From Legionella drancourtii LLAP12 (GTDB taxonomy: Bacteria > Pseudomonadota > Gammaproteobacteria > Legionellales > Legionellaceae), in the NCBI RefSeq assembly GCF_000162755.2, contig NZ_JH413817.1, forward strand, positions 79,383 to 137,191: DNA of 57,809 nt, written 5' to 3'. Positions within the stretch are counted from its first letter, which is position 1. Every line of letters begins with the position of its first letter. Of this stretch, positions 1 through 7,839 are shown piece after piece. The notes under the pieces are model-generated. The model was not told where the DNA came from, did not search any database, and worked only from the letters and a program-made list of their open reading frames with translations. The position numbers and the translations under genes were made by a program.

Positions 1-279
1 GACACTCATATAACTGCGCCTGATCGCGTGAATAAATTGATGGCTTTATTAGCGATTGCCTTCTGCTGGTGTCATAAAATGGGCGAATGGTGCCATGAAG
101 TAAAACCGATTCTTATCAAAACACATCGTAGGCTCGCTATTAGCTTATTCCGATATGGCTTGGATTTCATTGTTGATATCTTAATGAATTTATTCTACAA
201 AAAAACACTTTTTGGGGAATGCCTTAATAGAATTAGGTTAGAGAAGCCAGGTTCTACGCCTCTTGGTTATGCAGTATGA
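1..279 (+). pseudogene. IS4-like transposase, C-terminal fragment
   Basis: The reading frame is open from the first base of the window, so the gene enters from the left; a methionine at 28 is internal. The translation (DRVNKLMALLAIAFCWCHK, then HEVKPI and an SLFRYGLD stretch) resembles the C-terminal end of an IS4-type DDE transposase of the kind common in Legionella. The catalytic D/D/E positions are not in view. It is followed directly by remains of another IS, so I take it as part of a decayed element. The family call is from memory of the motif. Confidence 0.6.
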
Positions 280-731
280 AAAATTGTCGTGTACGAAGCA
301 AAAAAAGAGAAAGTAAAACATTATTTGGTGCTCTGAGCTTAAGTTCACAAGCTTTTTATTGGAAACAGGCTGAAAGAGGAAATTCCAAGATATTTATTCA
401 ATTTCTACATCAATTACATAAAGCTAAATAAACCCAACAAAAAGATAGTGATGATTATTGATAATGGTTCTATTCATCGCAGCAAAAAGGTTTCAAAATT
501 TGTAAAAAAACACGAGTGGGTGGAGTTATTTTTTTTACCGCCATACCACCTGAATATAATCCAATTGAGCTATTTTGGAAGTGGTTGAAGAGGAAAATAT
601 ATGGTGCGAATGGATTTACTTGTATTGAGCAATTGATTGGTCGTATTAGAAAATTTATCTGGCATTACAATGAAAATAAATTGCTTGACCCTATTCAATT
701 TGAGTTTAACGCATATCGGGAGTTGTTATAA
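280..731 (+). pseudogene. IS630-like transposase remnant with frameshifts
   Basis: Three pieces of one DDE transposase appear in different frames: FGALSLSSQAFYWKQAERGN (about 328-390), then IDNGSIHRSKKV (about 455-495), then PPEYNPIELFWKWLKRK (about 545-600) followed by a C-terminal WHYNE segment. The DNG and PEYNPIE motifs are typical of the IS630/Tc1-mariner catalytic core. One frame break lies near 420 and another just after the LPPY codons near 545, where one base appears to be missing. The 5' end of the gene is absent. It cannot encode a working transposase. Confidence 0.7.
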
Positions 732-963
732 ATGTTTTTGGATGGTTGCTTATTAAATAATATGACAAATATGGGCCATTTTCGTTTATCACAACAGAAT
801 CATAAAATCTTTCCTGAAGAGTGGTAATTTCAGTTTTAACTGCGAGGAGCAATCTATTAACATTTCGTTGATATTCTTTTCTTTTTGAATATTCCTGCAA
901 ACAATATGTAAAAATTACTGCAATTACAGCACCTATAAGACCAGACATAAGGTTATTCCACAT
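706..963 (-). CDS. small membrane-anchored protein, 3' end replaced by IS debris
   Basis: An 85-residue product starts with one hydrophobic segment (residues about 5-24, LMSGLIGAVIAVIFTYCL) followed by a charged, probably helical part (SKRKEYQRNVNRLLLAVKTE). The topology is an N-terminal membrane anchor with a cytoplasmic tail. The last codons overlap the end of the IS630-like remnant on the other strand, so the original 3' end has probably been lost to insertion. I do not recognise a family and cannot assign a function. Confidence 0.45.
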   Translation of the reverse strand: MWNNLMSGLIGAVIAVIFTYCLQEYSKRKEYQRNVNRLLLAVKTEITTLQERFYDSVVINENGPYLSYYLISNHPKTFITTPDMR

Positions 964-1074
964 TATTTTATCCTTAAATAAGTGCAGATGTATTTTAAGG
1001 ATAGATGATATCTTTGTTTTTCAGAATAACAATGATAATTCTATTCACATCTTTTCGTATTAGTTCAAATCAGC

Positions 1075-1152
1075 TATCATATGCCAAGTTGGGTAAGATT
1101 TTGGGTAAACTTCGAGTCCATATTATTTTAATAAAATATAATCAATGAGTTA
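1075..1152. repeat. 78-bp direct repeat, left copy
   Basis: This stretch matches 11059-11136 over its whole 78-bp length without gaps; I count 62 identical bases. Shared blocks include GAGATTTTG/AAGATTTTG, TTCGAGTCCATA and TATAATCAAT. The two copies lie in the same orientation outside the biosynthetic cluster and its decayed flanks. It sits in the gene-free stretch 964-1206, in which I see nothing else. Confidence 0.7.
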
Positions 1153-1206
1153 CAGCACAGGTAATCAGGCGAATTTTAACGGTTCTTTCCCATTTAAGGG
1201 GCCGCG

Positions 1207-1428
1207 TCAATCACCCGCAGAGCACCTTAACACGCCTCTATAATTTTCAAAATTCCTAAATCCATAAGCGCTTCTTTGTGTGAGTTTCATCTTTCGATGA
1301 AAGCCTTCAGTTATTCCATTTGATTTAGTAAATCGCCACATTCTAGCTACTTCATCTTTCCATGAGGTTAGTGTCTTACCTAGAGAAGCCAATGCTTTAA
1401 ATGGGCTTTGCTTTAAATCATTGAGCAT
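1207..1428 (-). pseudogene. ISL3-like transposase, C-terminal fragment
   Basis: The product begins MLNDLKQSPFKALASLGKTL and continues with WRFTKSNGITEGFHRKMK and YGFRNFENYR, which is the well-known C-terminal end of ISL3-family transposases. The N-terminal two thirds, with the catalytic centre, are missing, and the last residues (GVLRCSAGD) depart from the usual ending. It starts only 11 bases beyond the stop codon of the exporter gene. A second, shorter piece of the same transposase sits at 14876-14926 in the same orientation, 46 of 51 bases identical by my count. Confidence 0.75.
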
Positions 1429-1439
1429 TACAAATCACC

Positions 1440-2645
1440 TTAACTTTTTCTGAGCAACTTCACTGCTTTCCTATTGTTGGTAGTCAAGGAGTTACTTTGT
1501 TTGAGGGTTAGTGATAGGTAAATTCCTAAAATGAGTATGCAGTATATGATTGCTACACTATAAGAGTTAATCTGCCCTAAACCTGTTAACACCCCATAAT
1601 ATTGCCCAATACCTTCCCCTATTCCCATGCATAAGGCATTAATTGCGAAGATAGCAACTTTTTGATCCGGTAGTGTTTTTTGGCTTAAAATAACTTGAAA
1701 TCCGGGAATAAATGCAATTTCAGCTAATGAAATTAAGATAACCCCCCCAATTATCCCCAGTGGATTATTTAGATATATAAGTACAGAGAATCCTAGGATT
1801 GCGAAGATAAAACCAGAGGTTAGTTGAGCATAAATAGACATTCTTTTATGAAAAAAAACATTGATTTTGATTGAAAATAATACAGCGACAAGGCTATTGG
1901 AAAAGCCAATTACCCAAATATATGATTTTAGCCCATAAGTATTTGCCATCAATATGGGGGCTAAGGAAAAGATTTGAGCGTAGAAAAAATAGGCGATGAT
2001 GATGAGTGAATATACTTTTAAAAGTTCGTTGTGAGTTAATAACAATTTGATATTTTTAAAATAGCTTTCTTGTTTAGGGATGTTAGAATTTGATAAGCTC
2101 AAATAAGAATAAACTGAAGAGAAAACTAAAGTTAAGGCTGTTGCTTTCAAGGCGTACGTAATATTACTATATAGTGCTATCATATTAAATAATAAAGGCC
2201 CAAACATCGCTGCAATATTGGTTGCAACATGCAAAATGGCAAAGCGCTTATTTAGGGAAGCAGGGCTATTTATTTGATTAATGAGCACTCTAATTAACAT
2301 TGAATTGTTACCATAGCAGATGCTAATCAAAAAAATAGATATAAATACGTGAGGATCGCTATCTGTTATTAATAAATATCCTATAGCTCCTAATAATTGC
2401 AAACCGGAAACTAAAAGATTGACTCTAATTTTATCAATGAGGGGAGCAAGTAAAATTCTCGAAAAGCGAGATGCCCAGATCCCAAGTAGCATAACTAACC
2501 CTACCTCAACTTTACCTAGATGTTTAATGTCATATAAAAAAATAGCAATAAAAGATAAAGGAGCAAAATAACAAAGGCAATTTATTATCTCCAAGATAAA
2601 AAAGAGCCTCGCTTGGTTTTCATGACTGCCTGAAATCATTCTCAT
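1440..2645 (-). CDS. MFS-type exporter, last gene of the hydrazine cluster
   Basis: The 401-residue product is almost entirely hydrophobic, with about 12 predicted membrane segments, a short N-terminus and a basic C-terminal tail (NNRKAVKLLRKS). The RFAILHVATNIAAMFGPLLFN region, with charged loop followed by a glycine-rich helix, fits a major facilitator transporter. The start codon overlaps the stop of the ATP-grasp gene (ATGA), so the two are probably translationally coupled. As the terminal gene of a small-molecule cluster it most likely exports the product or provides self-resistance. Substrate is inferred from context only. Drug/peptide efflux is the best alternative description. Confidence 0.75.
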   Translation of the reverse strand: MRMISGSHENQARLFFILEIINCLCYFAPLSFIAIFLYDIKHLGKVEVGLVMLLGIWASRFSRILLAPLIDKIRVNLLVSGLQLLGAIGYLLITDSDPHVFISIFLISICYGNNSMLIRVLINQINSPASLNKRFAILHVATNIAAMFGPLLFNMIALYSNITYALKATALTLVFSSVYSYLSLSNSNIPKQESYFKNIKLLLTHNELLKVYSLIIIAYFFYAQIFSLAPILMANTYGLKSYIWVIGFSNSLVAVLFSIKINVFFHKRMSIYAQLTSGFIFAILGFSVLIYLNNPLGIIGGVILISLAEIAFIPGFQVILSQKTLPDQKVAIFAINALCMGIGEGIGQYYGVLTGLGQINSYSVAIIYCILILGIYLSLTLKQSNSLTTNNRKAVKLLRKS

Positions 2646-3886
2646 ACAGTTAACTCTGTAGTAATTGATGTGAGTAATTGTTCTAGTGATGCGAAATCAT
2701 GTTCTTCTGCTAAAATATAACCGAGTCTTTGCATAGCAAAGTCTTCGGGTGGCATTAGGATTTTTGTACCACGCGCTACAAGTTCTTCGATTTTTATTAG
2801 TCCAGGGGGAGTATCTGGTGTATCTTTATAATTCAGACCATAAAAAGGCTGTGAATCATGGGCTAAAATAAATTGAATACCTGAGTATTTTGGAATTGCT
2901 TTTTTGGGTATTAGAGGAAATTTTTTTTCTGTAAGAGATCTTATTACAAAGATCAACCAGTTAAAGTTTAGGCTATTCTCAATGAGATGAGTATGAATTA
3001 AATCGCCTCCAATGCGCGCCGCAATTTCAATTAGTTTGAATCCACTATCTGCCCATTTTCCTTCAAGATGAAAGGGGCAATTATTAATCCCTAGTGCGTG
3101 AATAACTTCTTTGCTAGCGTCTTCTATAGCAGTACAAACCTCTTTAGGATAATTGGCCGGAAAAATATGTCTGTATTCTAAATGCCAATCATCTGTTGTT
3201 AGCTTGTCGGTAATCCCGGCAATAAATATATCATTATTCAAAACAACCCCTTCAACACTGAATTCTTGCCCAGAAATAAAGGTTTCCAATATAAATTTAT
3301 TTCCATAGCGATTATAAAACCAACCCTCTTCGGTATCACCCAATAGCGTGGTTAAAGTTTTAAAAGCTTGGAAAGCCTCTTCAAGTGTATTGATTATAAA
3401 AATCCCTTTAGAGCCTGAAGCAGAGATAGGTTTTAAAACGGCTGGAAAACCAATATTAGAAATATTATTTTCTATATCTTTGAAGGAACTGACTTCAGCA
3501 AAAGAAGGCACTAAAGCTGGATTATGATTAAAAATAGTTTTGCGCATTTCATATTTATTGCGTGCTCGATAGGCAGCATCTGTATCTATAGAAGGGATAT
3601 TGATGGCTTTTGCAATTTTACTGCATAAAACAACATCAGTATCTGTCCAAGAAAAAACGGCGTCAATGGTATATTTGTTTGCTAGGTCTAAGGCATTTTG
3701 GATGGATTCAGCTTCATTTTTGTTATCATTATATTTATAAACAGCGGTTAAATCTTTTAGGTGTTCAGGAATGCTTGCTGCTAACATAATAACTTTATAG
3801 CCGCAGACTTTAACAGCATCATAAATAGCATGTTGCTCGTCTATAACGCTGCGGATATTGGTGAATAACAAATATTTATCAGTCAT
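2642..3886 (-). CDS. ATP-grasp ligase of the hydrazine cluster
   Basis: The 414-residue protein has the ATP-grasp layout: a pre-ATP-grasp domain (1-110), the lysine strand and glycine-rich loop GFPAVLKPISASGSKGI (about 147-163), an E-containing strand FILETFISGQEFSVEGV (about 198-214), and late metal-binding residues in FHLEGKWADSGFKLIEIAARIGG (about 272-294). This is the class that includes L-amino-acid ligases and carnosine-synthase-like enzymes, which join a carboxylate to an amine via an acyl phosphate. It overlaps its upstream neighbour by one base (TAATG) and its downstream one by four. I infer that it condenses the hydrazino acid, or its precursor, with another amino acid. Substrates are unknown. 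Confidence 0.8.
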   Translation of the reverse strand: MTDKYLLFTNIRSVIDEQHAIYDAVKVCGYKVIMLAASIPEHLKDLTAVYKYNDNKNEAESIQNALDLANKYTIDAVFSWTDTDVVLCSKIAKAINIPSIDTDAAYRARNKYEMRKTIFNHNPALVPSFAEVSSFKDIENNISNIGFPAVLKPISASGSKGIFIINTLEEAFQAFKTLTTLLGDTEEGWFYNRYGNKFILETFISGQEFSVEGVVLNNDIFIAGITDKLTTDDWHLEYRHIFPANYPKEVCTAIEDASKEVIHALGINNCPFHLEGKWADSGFKLIEIAARIGGDLIHTHLIENSLNFNWLIFVIRSLTEKKFPLIPKKAIPKYSGIQFILAHDSQPFYGLNYKDTPDTPPGLIKIEELVARGTKILMPPEDFAMQRLGYILAEEHDFASLEQLLTSITTELTV

Positions 3887-5499
3887 TATTTTTCCTCGTT
3901 CAGAGTCAGTATCTGGGATAGTTGGTGTATTAAGTTGAAAGGGTTTAATTTTTTTCCGTAGTTCAAGTCAAAATTTTTGCGATAATCAAAATTATCTAAG
4001 TTCAGATGATTGTCAAGAAAAATATTTGCAAACCACAACAACCACTGAATAGCATAAATGTATAGAGTAAGTGCGGTACGATGATGTCGTTTATTTATTT
4101 GGGCATCTATCTGTTTCAGATAGGTGAAGTATTCTGATATCTCAAACATGAGTTTTTTTCTAATAAGGCAAAGTTCAATGGCATTAAAGTTGTCTATATT
4201 TGCAAAATAAAAAAATCGCTTAATGGCCATTTGTACATCTTGAATAAATAAAATATCCTTATTTATCCATTGTCCTGGCTCGGGAACAATAAAAGAGTAA
4301 GCTTGTAGCTGTTCGTTTAACTGATGCAAATGAGTTAGCAAAAAGCTAAATTCTTTATTATCAACAAAAACATTCCTAAAAGGATATGGTGTATCTAACC
4401 TGACTTTGAACAGAGAGGAACTTGGCTGGTAGTGCAATACAATTTTTTGAAAAATTATGGCGTAAACATAAAACTGTGATAATCCTATAAATATGACCCC
4501 TTTGTTTTCTTCTGATTTTTCGTTGTAAAAAAGTGCTGCAGTAAAACAGTGATATATTTCTGGAATGATTTTTAAGGGCCCTTGATGCGGTAGTAGCCCC
4601 ATGCTAATGTTAATTGATTGTCCTGATTGGGCGAAACAAGTCAGAGGGAAATCTAGAGTATCATTGTTATACTTATGAAGTAGGATACGTTCTTTGGAGC
4701 TGTAATCGTCAGCTTGAGTATATAATAATTCGATTTGTTTTAGGAAAGATTTATCAATTTCTAAATATAAAATATGAAGAGGTCGCGTTGTTAAAAATGA
4801 GCCAGTCGTTTTATTTCGTGGCTCCAACAATTGAAATTCTCTATGAAAGTGGCCACAAAAATGGCAAGCAATGGTTTGAATAAGGGCATCGCATTCTTGG
4901 CATTTTCCACTCAATTCCTCAAGAATAATAAATTTTTGTGTTTGTTCGTCATAAGGGTAGCTGATTTCTTTGCTAAAGATTTGACCGTGCTGTTTAAGCT
5001 CCAAAAGGAGCTTATTAATATCGTAATTTCTGGGATTGGAAATGGCGTAATTAACAAAAGGGATTGTTAGTGCTTTGGAAAGAGCTAGAAATAATTGGCT
5101 GATTTCTCCAGGTTTTTCATCATGCATAACAACCAAAGGGGGGGTATGAGATGGCACTATTTGCTTCGCATTAAAATGAAATATATCCTCATTTATTTTG
5201 AGCCAATCAGCATACCAAAAAGCAACAAACGATAGCTCACTATTTCCTATATTTAAAATGCTGTGGTGCTCAAAAGATTCTAGGAATATCAGATCCCCGG
5301 TTACAACAGTTTGTGTGTAACTTCCTGATTTAATAATTCCGGTTCCAGATTTAATAAACCAAATCTCTTGTTCATGATGATTTTGTGTATCTGTTTCTTG
5401 AGCAACAGTAAGGCTGAGATCAGATGAGAAAAATGGTACGGCAATGCTAGCGACAAAAAGATGGGCTTCTTCTAAAGTATAGTTGTTAAGAATTTTCAT
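3886..5499 (-). CDS. cupin protein with degenerate MetRS-like second half (putative hydrazine synthetase subunit)
   Basis: A 537-residue protein with two parts. Residues about 30-95 form a cupin: HHEQEIWFIKSGTG (41-54; likely metal ligands among H41, H42 and E45) and GDLIFLESFEHHSILNIG (68-85; H78/H79). From about residue 130 to the end it is collinear with the MetRS-like protein at 7840-9378: ISYPY (180) with ESYPF, a C-x2-C-x8-C-x2-C zinc knuckle at C200/C203/C212/C215 with identical spacing, FLKQI (252-256) with LTKQI, SGQ with TGQ, then exactly 91 residues on, VDNKEFS (379-385) with LDGEKFS. The HIGH segment is missing and the KMSKS loop is lost. In known hydrazine synthetases (Spb40 family) a cupin is fused to an active MetRS-like domain and makes the N-N bond; a role here beside the intact synthetase is inferred. 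It overlaps both neighbours by one base. Confidence 0.75.
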   Translation of the reverse strand: MKILNNYTLEEAHLFVASIAVPFFSSDLSLTVAQETDTQNHHEQEIWFIKSGTGIIKSGSYTQTVVTGDLIFLESFEHHSILNIGNSELSFVAFWYADWLKINEDIFHFNAKQIVPSHTPPLVVMHDEKPGEISQLFLALSKALTIPFVNYAISNPRNYDINKLLLELKQHGQIFSKEISYPYDEQTQKFIILEELSGKCQECDALIQTIACHFCGHFHREFQLLEPRNKTTGSFLTTRPLHILYLEIDKSFLKQIELLYTQADDYSSKERILLHKYNNDTLDFPLTCFAQSGQSINISMGLLPHQGPLKIIPEIYHCFTAALFYNEKSEENKGVIFIGLSQFYVYAIIFQKIVLHYQPSSSLFKVRLDTPYPFRNVFVDNKEFSFLLTHLHQLNEQLQAYSFIVPEPGQWINKDILFIQDVQMAIKRFFYFANIDNFNAIELCLIRKKLMFEISEYFTYLKQIDAQINKRHHRTALTLYIYAIQWLLWFANIFLDNHLNLDNFDYRKNFDLNYGKKLNPFNLIHQLSQILTLNEEK

Positions 5500-6566
5500 T
5501 ATGAACCTAATCCAATTAATTCCATGGCTTTCTGAGCAATGCCATAACTTAGTCTATATCCAGATCCTGATGCGCCAGAAATATTCACAATATTAGGAGC
5601 TATTTTTTGAATATTAACCTCTCTGTTTTTTGAATAAGAGTCGCAAAATACTCTCCCTCCAGAAAATAAGGCCGTAAAATCTAAGCCGTATTGCTCTAAT
5701 ATATGAGTACCCAAGCTCAGTTCATCTTTGGATATAGTGTGACTTTGTTGAGGATTGTCTACCATTTCCTGAGAGTTGAGGCTAAATAGCCATTGATAGC
5801 TATAAGGTAAAGGAAGGAGAAAAGAGTCGTCATCATGCATCATAATGACAGAATTATGCTCAGTTGGTTTTTGATTTAAATGAAAAGCAATTATTTTTTT
5901 AACAAAAGAGGGGGCGGCTTTCATTTCTTCAGAAAAATTGGTTTTTATTTTATAAGTCAACCAAGGGCCTGTTGCTATCACTAGCTGGGTCGCTTTAATC
6001 AGTAAACCATGAGTACATTTTATATGGCAGAAACCATCTTGCGCTTCAATTTCTTCTACTAACGATGCCTCGTAAATACTAACCTGCTGATCCTTTAAAA
6101 AATAACTTATGCGAGCAATGAGTTGTGTTATTGATGCATAGTGAACATCATTATTGCTCATAAAGCATTGTTTATCACGAGGAATTGTTAGTTTGTCTAA
6201 AGATAAATTTTTGATTTTGGATGGGGAAATTTCCTCCAAAGTATTTCCCAGATAATTTTCTTTAAAATTTAATACATTTTCTTCATTAATTAGATGTAAG
6301 CATGGTGTAAAAGTTAATCCTAAATTTAGGTGTTTGGATAGATCGGAAATAACGTTTTTACTGCGCTTAATTAATTCTGCAGTAAAGATTCCTTTCGATA
6401 TGGGAGCACTTAAGCCAGCAGAATAAAGACTTGCCCCCGTTGCCAGGCTCGATTGCTCAATAATGGCGATATGTAAATGAGGACAGGTTATTTTTGATAC
6501 TAAAGCAGTCATCAGTCCAATAATGCCACCCCCAATAATTGCAAGATCGTATTGTTTTCTAATCAT
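5499..6566 (-). CDS. FAD-dependent amine/amino-acid oxidase (DAO family), putative hydrazine-cleaving oxidase
   Basis: The 355-residue product starts with the dinucleotide-binding motif DLAIIGGGIIGLMTAL and then EQSSLATGASLYSAG, the usual second FAD contact of the DAO/glycine-oxidase family. ATGPWL (about 198) and the C-terminal SGASGSGYRLSYGIAQ match the family ending. Length is normal. In s56-p1, triacsin and pyrazomycin pathways a homologous flavoprotein oxidatively cleaves the lysine-amino acid hydrazine adduct to release hydrazinoacetic acid; I infer the same job here from the gene set. The start codon overlaps the stop of the hydroxylase (ATGA). A simple sarcosine/glycine oxidase role is the alternative. 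Confidence 0.8.
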   Translation of the reverse strand: MIRKQYDLAIIGGGIIGLMTALVSKITCPHLHIAIIEQSSLATGASLYSAGLSAPISKGIFTAELIKRSKNVISDLSKHLNLGLTFTPCLHLINEENVLNFKENYLGNTLEEISPSKIKNLSLDKLTIPRDKQCFMSNNDVHYASITQLIARISYFLKDQQVSIYEASLVEEIEAQDGFCHIKCTHGLLIKATQLVIATGPWLTYKIKTNFSEEMKAAPSFVKKIIAFHLNQKPTEHNSVIMMHDDDSFLLPLPYSYQWLFSLNSQEMVDNPQQSHTISKDELSLGTHILEQYGLDFTALFSGGRVFCDSYSKNREVNIQKIAPNIVNISGASGSGYRLSYGIAQKAMELIGLGS

Positions 6567-7827
6567 TTAGAGCCCCAATTAACTAAACTTGTTCCATCAA
6601 TCTGTGAATACAGAGGGTAGCCAGCAATATCATTCGCAATTACAGCACTACGATAAGCAAGGAGACTTAAATTAGGATCTGCTATACCATGGGAATGACG
6701 AGCACCATTTTGAATATATATGCTACAAGTATCCATACCATCCCATGAGAGTTTATAATTTTCATCAATCAGCATGTTGTTTTCGCTATCAAAATGAATT
6801 TTTTCTTTGAGCGAATTTAAAAAAGATGGGAGTATATGGGTATAGCCAGTACAAAAAATAACAATATCGGAGGTGATCTTTTTTAAAAGGCCTGTTTCTC
6901 TATCAATTACCTCTAACTGGTATTTATTATCATATGACATCTTAGTTAATTTATGGCTTGGCAGTAAGGTTATTAGCCTATTTTTTTATAAATAAATTCT
7001 AGTTCATATAATTTTTGATAAATATTATCAATAGTATGATTTGAAATCCCATCACTAGCTAAACGCTGTTTTTCTAAGAGGGATGATTTGAGATGCGGTG
7101 GTAATTGATAAAAATATTTGATGTATGAGGGAAGAAATAATTCATTTGCAAATGCGGAGTCATCAATCGCATCAAAATTTTGCTCTTTGGATATCCAATA
7201 TATTTTTAATGGAAGTCCATTAGTTTTAGATAAAGAGTCAAGCAAAATTTCTGCCCCACTTTGACCTCCTCCTATAATTGTAACTTTCTTATTGCTCAGA
7301 TCGGTTTTTTTATGAAGATATTCTGCACTATGAAAAACTTCATCATTCACAAAATCTTTACAATAATCTGGAATATAAGGCACTAATCCACTTCCAAGTA
7401 CTAATTTCTTTGTTTGATAGGTTTCTTTTGTTGTTGTGATAGCAAGTTCGTCTTGGATTAGAGAAATATCTAGAATTGTCTCATCTTCACGTACTGATCT
7501 AAGGTCGTTAAATACCCATTCTAAATATTGGGAAAATTCCAAACGGCTGGTTTCTTTAAAATCTGCCGTTATAAATTGATAAAGTTTTCCTGACTGATGA
7601 AGATAATTAATAAAGGAATATTTGTTAGTCGGATCCACAAGCGTTACTAAATCTTTAAGATAAGATACTTGTAATTTAGTACCTGGTATAAGCATTCCTG
7701 GGTGCCAATGGTATTTTATCTTTTTATCGCAAAAATATGCTTTAATATCTGGGGTTTTCTCTAACAAAGCAGCCAAACTTAAATTGGCGGGGCCGGCGCC
7801 AACACCAAATACATCACAGTACATCAT
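6563..7827 (-). CDS. lysine N6-hydroxylase (IucD/SidA family), interrupted by a -1 frameshift
   Basis: Two adjacent frames form one enzyme. The first (7827-6973, 284 aa) has the FAD motif FGVGAGPANLSLAALL, WHPGMLIPGTKLQ and YLKDLVTLVDPTN, and the NADPH motif VTIIGGGQSGAE. The second (in frame from about 7000 to 6563) has FCTGYTHILPSFL and QNGARHSHGIADPNLSLL, the family's C-terminal signature. One extra base in the A7 run at 6981-6987 would join them as YKKNRLITLLPSHKL and give about 421 residues, normal for lysine N6-hydroxylases. It makes N6-hydroxylysine, the nucleophile for N-N bond formation in hydrazine synthesis or a hydroxamate precursor in siderophores; no siderophore synthetase is present here. 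It may be a mutation, a sequencing error, or slippage-dependent expression. The start at 7827 has an AAGGATG ribosome site. Confidence 0.85.
6981..6987 (-). other. A7 homopolymer at the hydroxylase frame break (possible slippery site)
   Basis: On the coding strand the codons read TAT AAA AAA ATA GGC TAA, so the zero frame stops right after the run. A one-base backward slip on the seven A residues gives TAT AAA AAA AAT AGG CTA, which continues into the conserved C-terminal part of the enzyme. A-AAA-AAA is a classic sequence for -1 ribosomal frameshifting and for transcriptional slippage, and also a classic place for indel mutation or base-call error. Confidence 0.7.
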
Positions 7828-7839
7828 GACAACATCCTT

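Noticed and set aside
6563-7827. Lysine N6-hydroxylase taken as evidence of an aerobactin/rhizobactin-like siderophore cluster
   Set aside because: No IucA/IucC-type synthetase, acyltransferase or NRPS is present; the cupin, MetRS-like and DAO neighbours fit hydrazine synthesis better.
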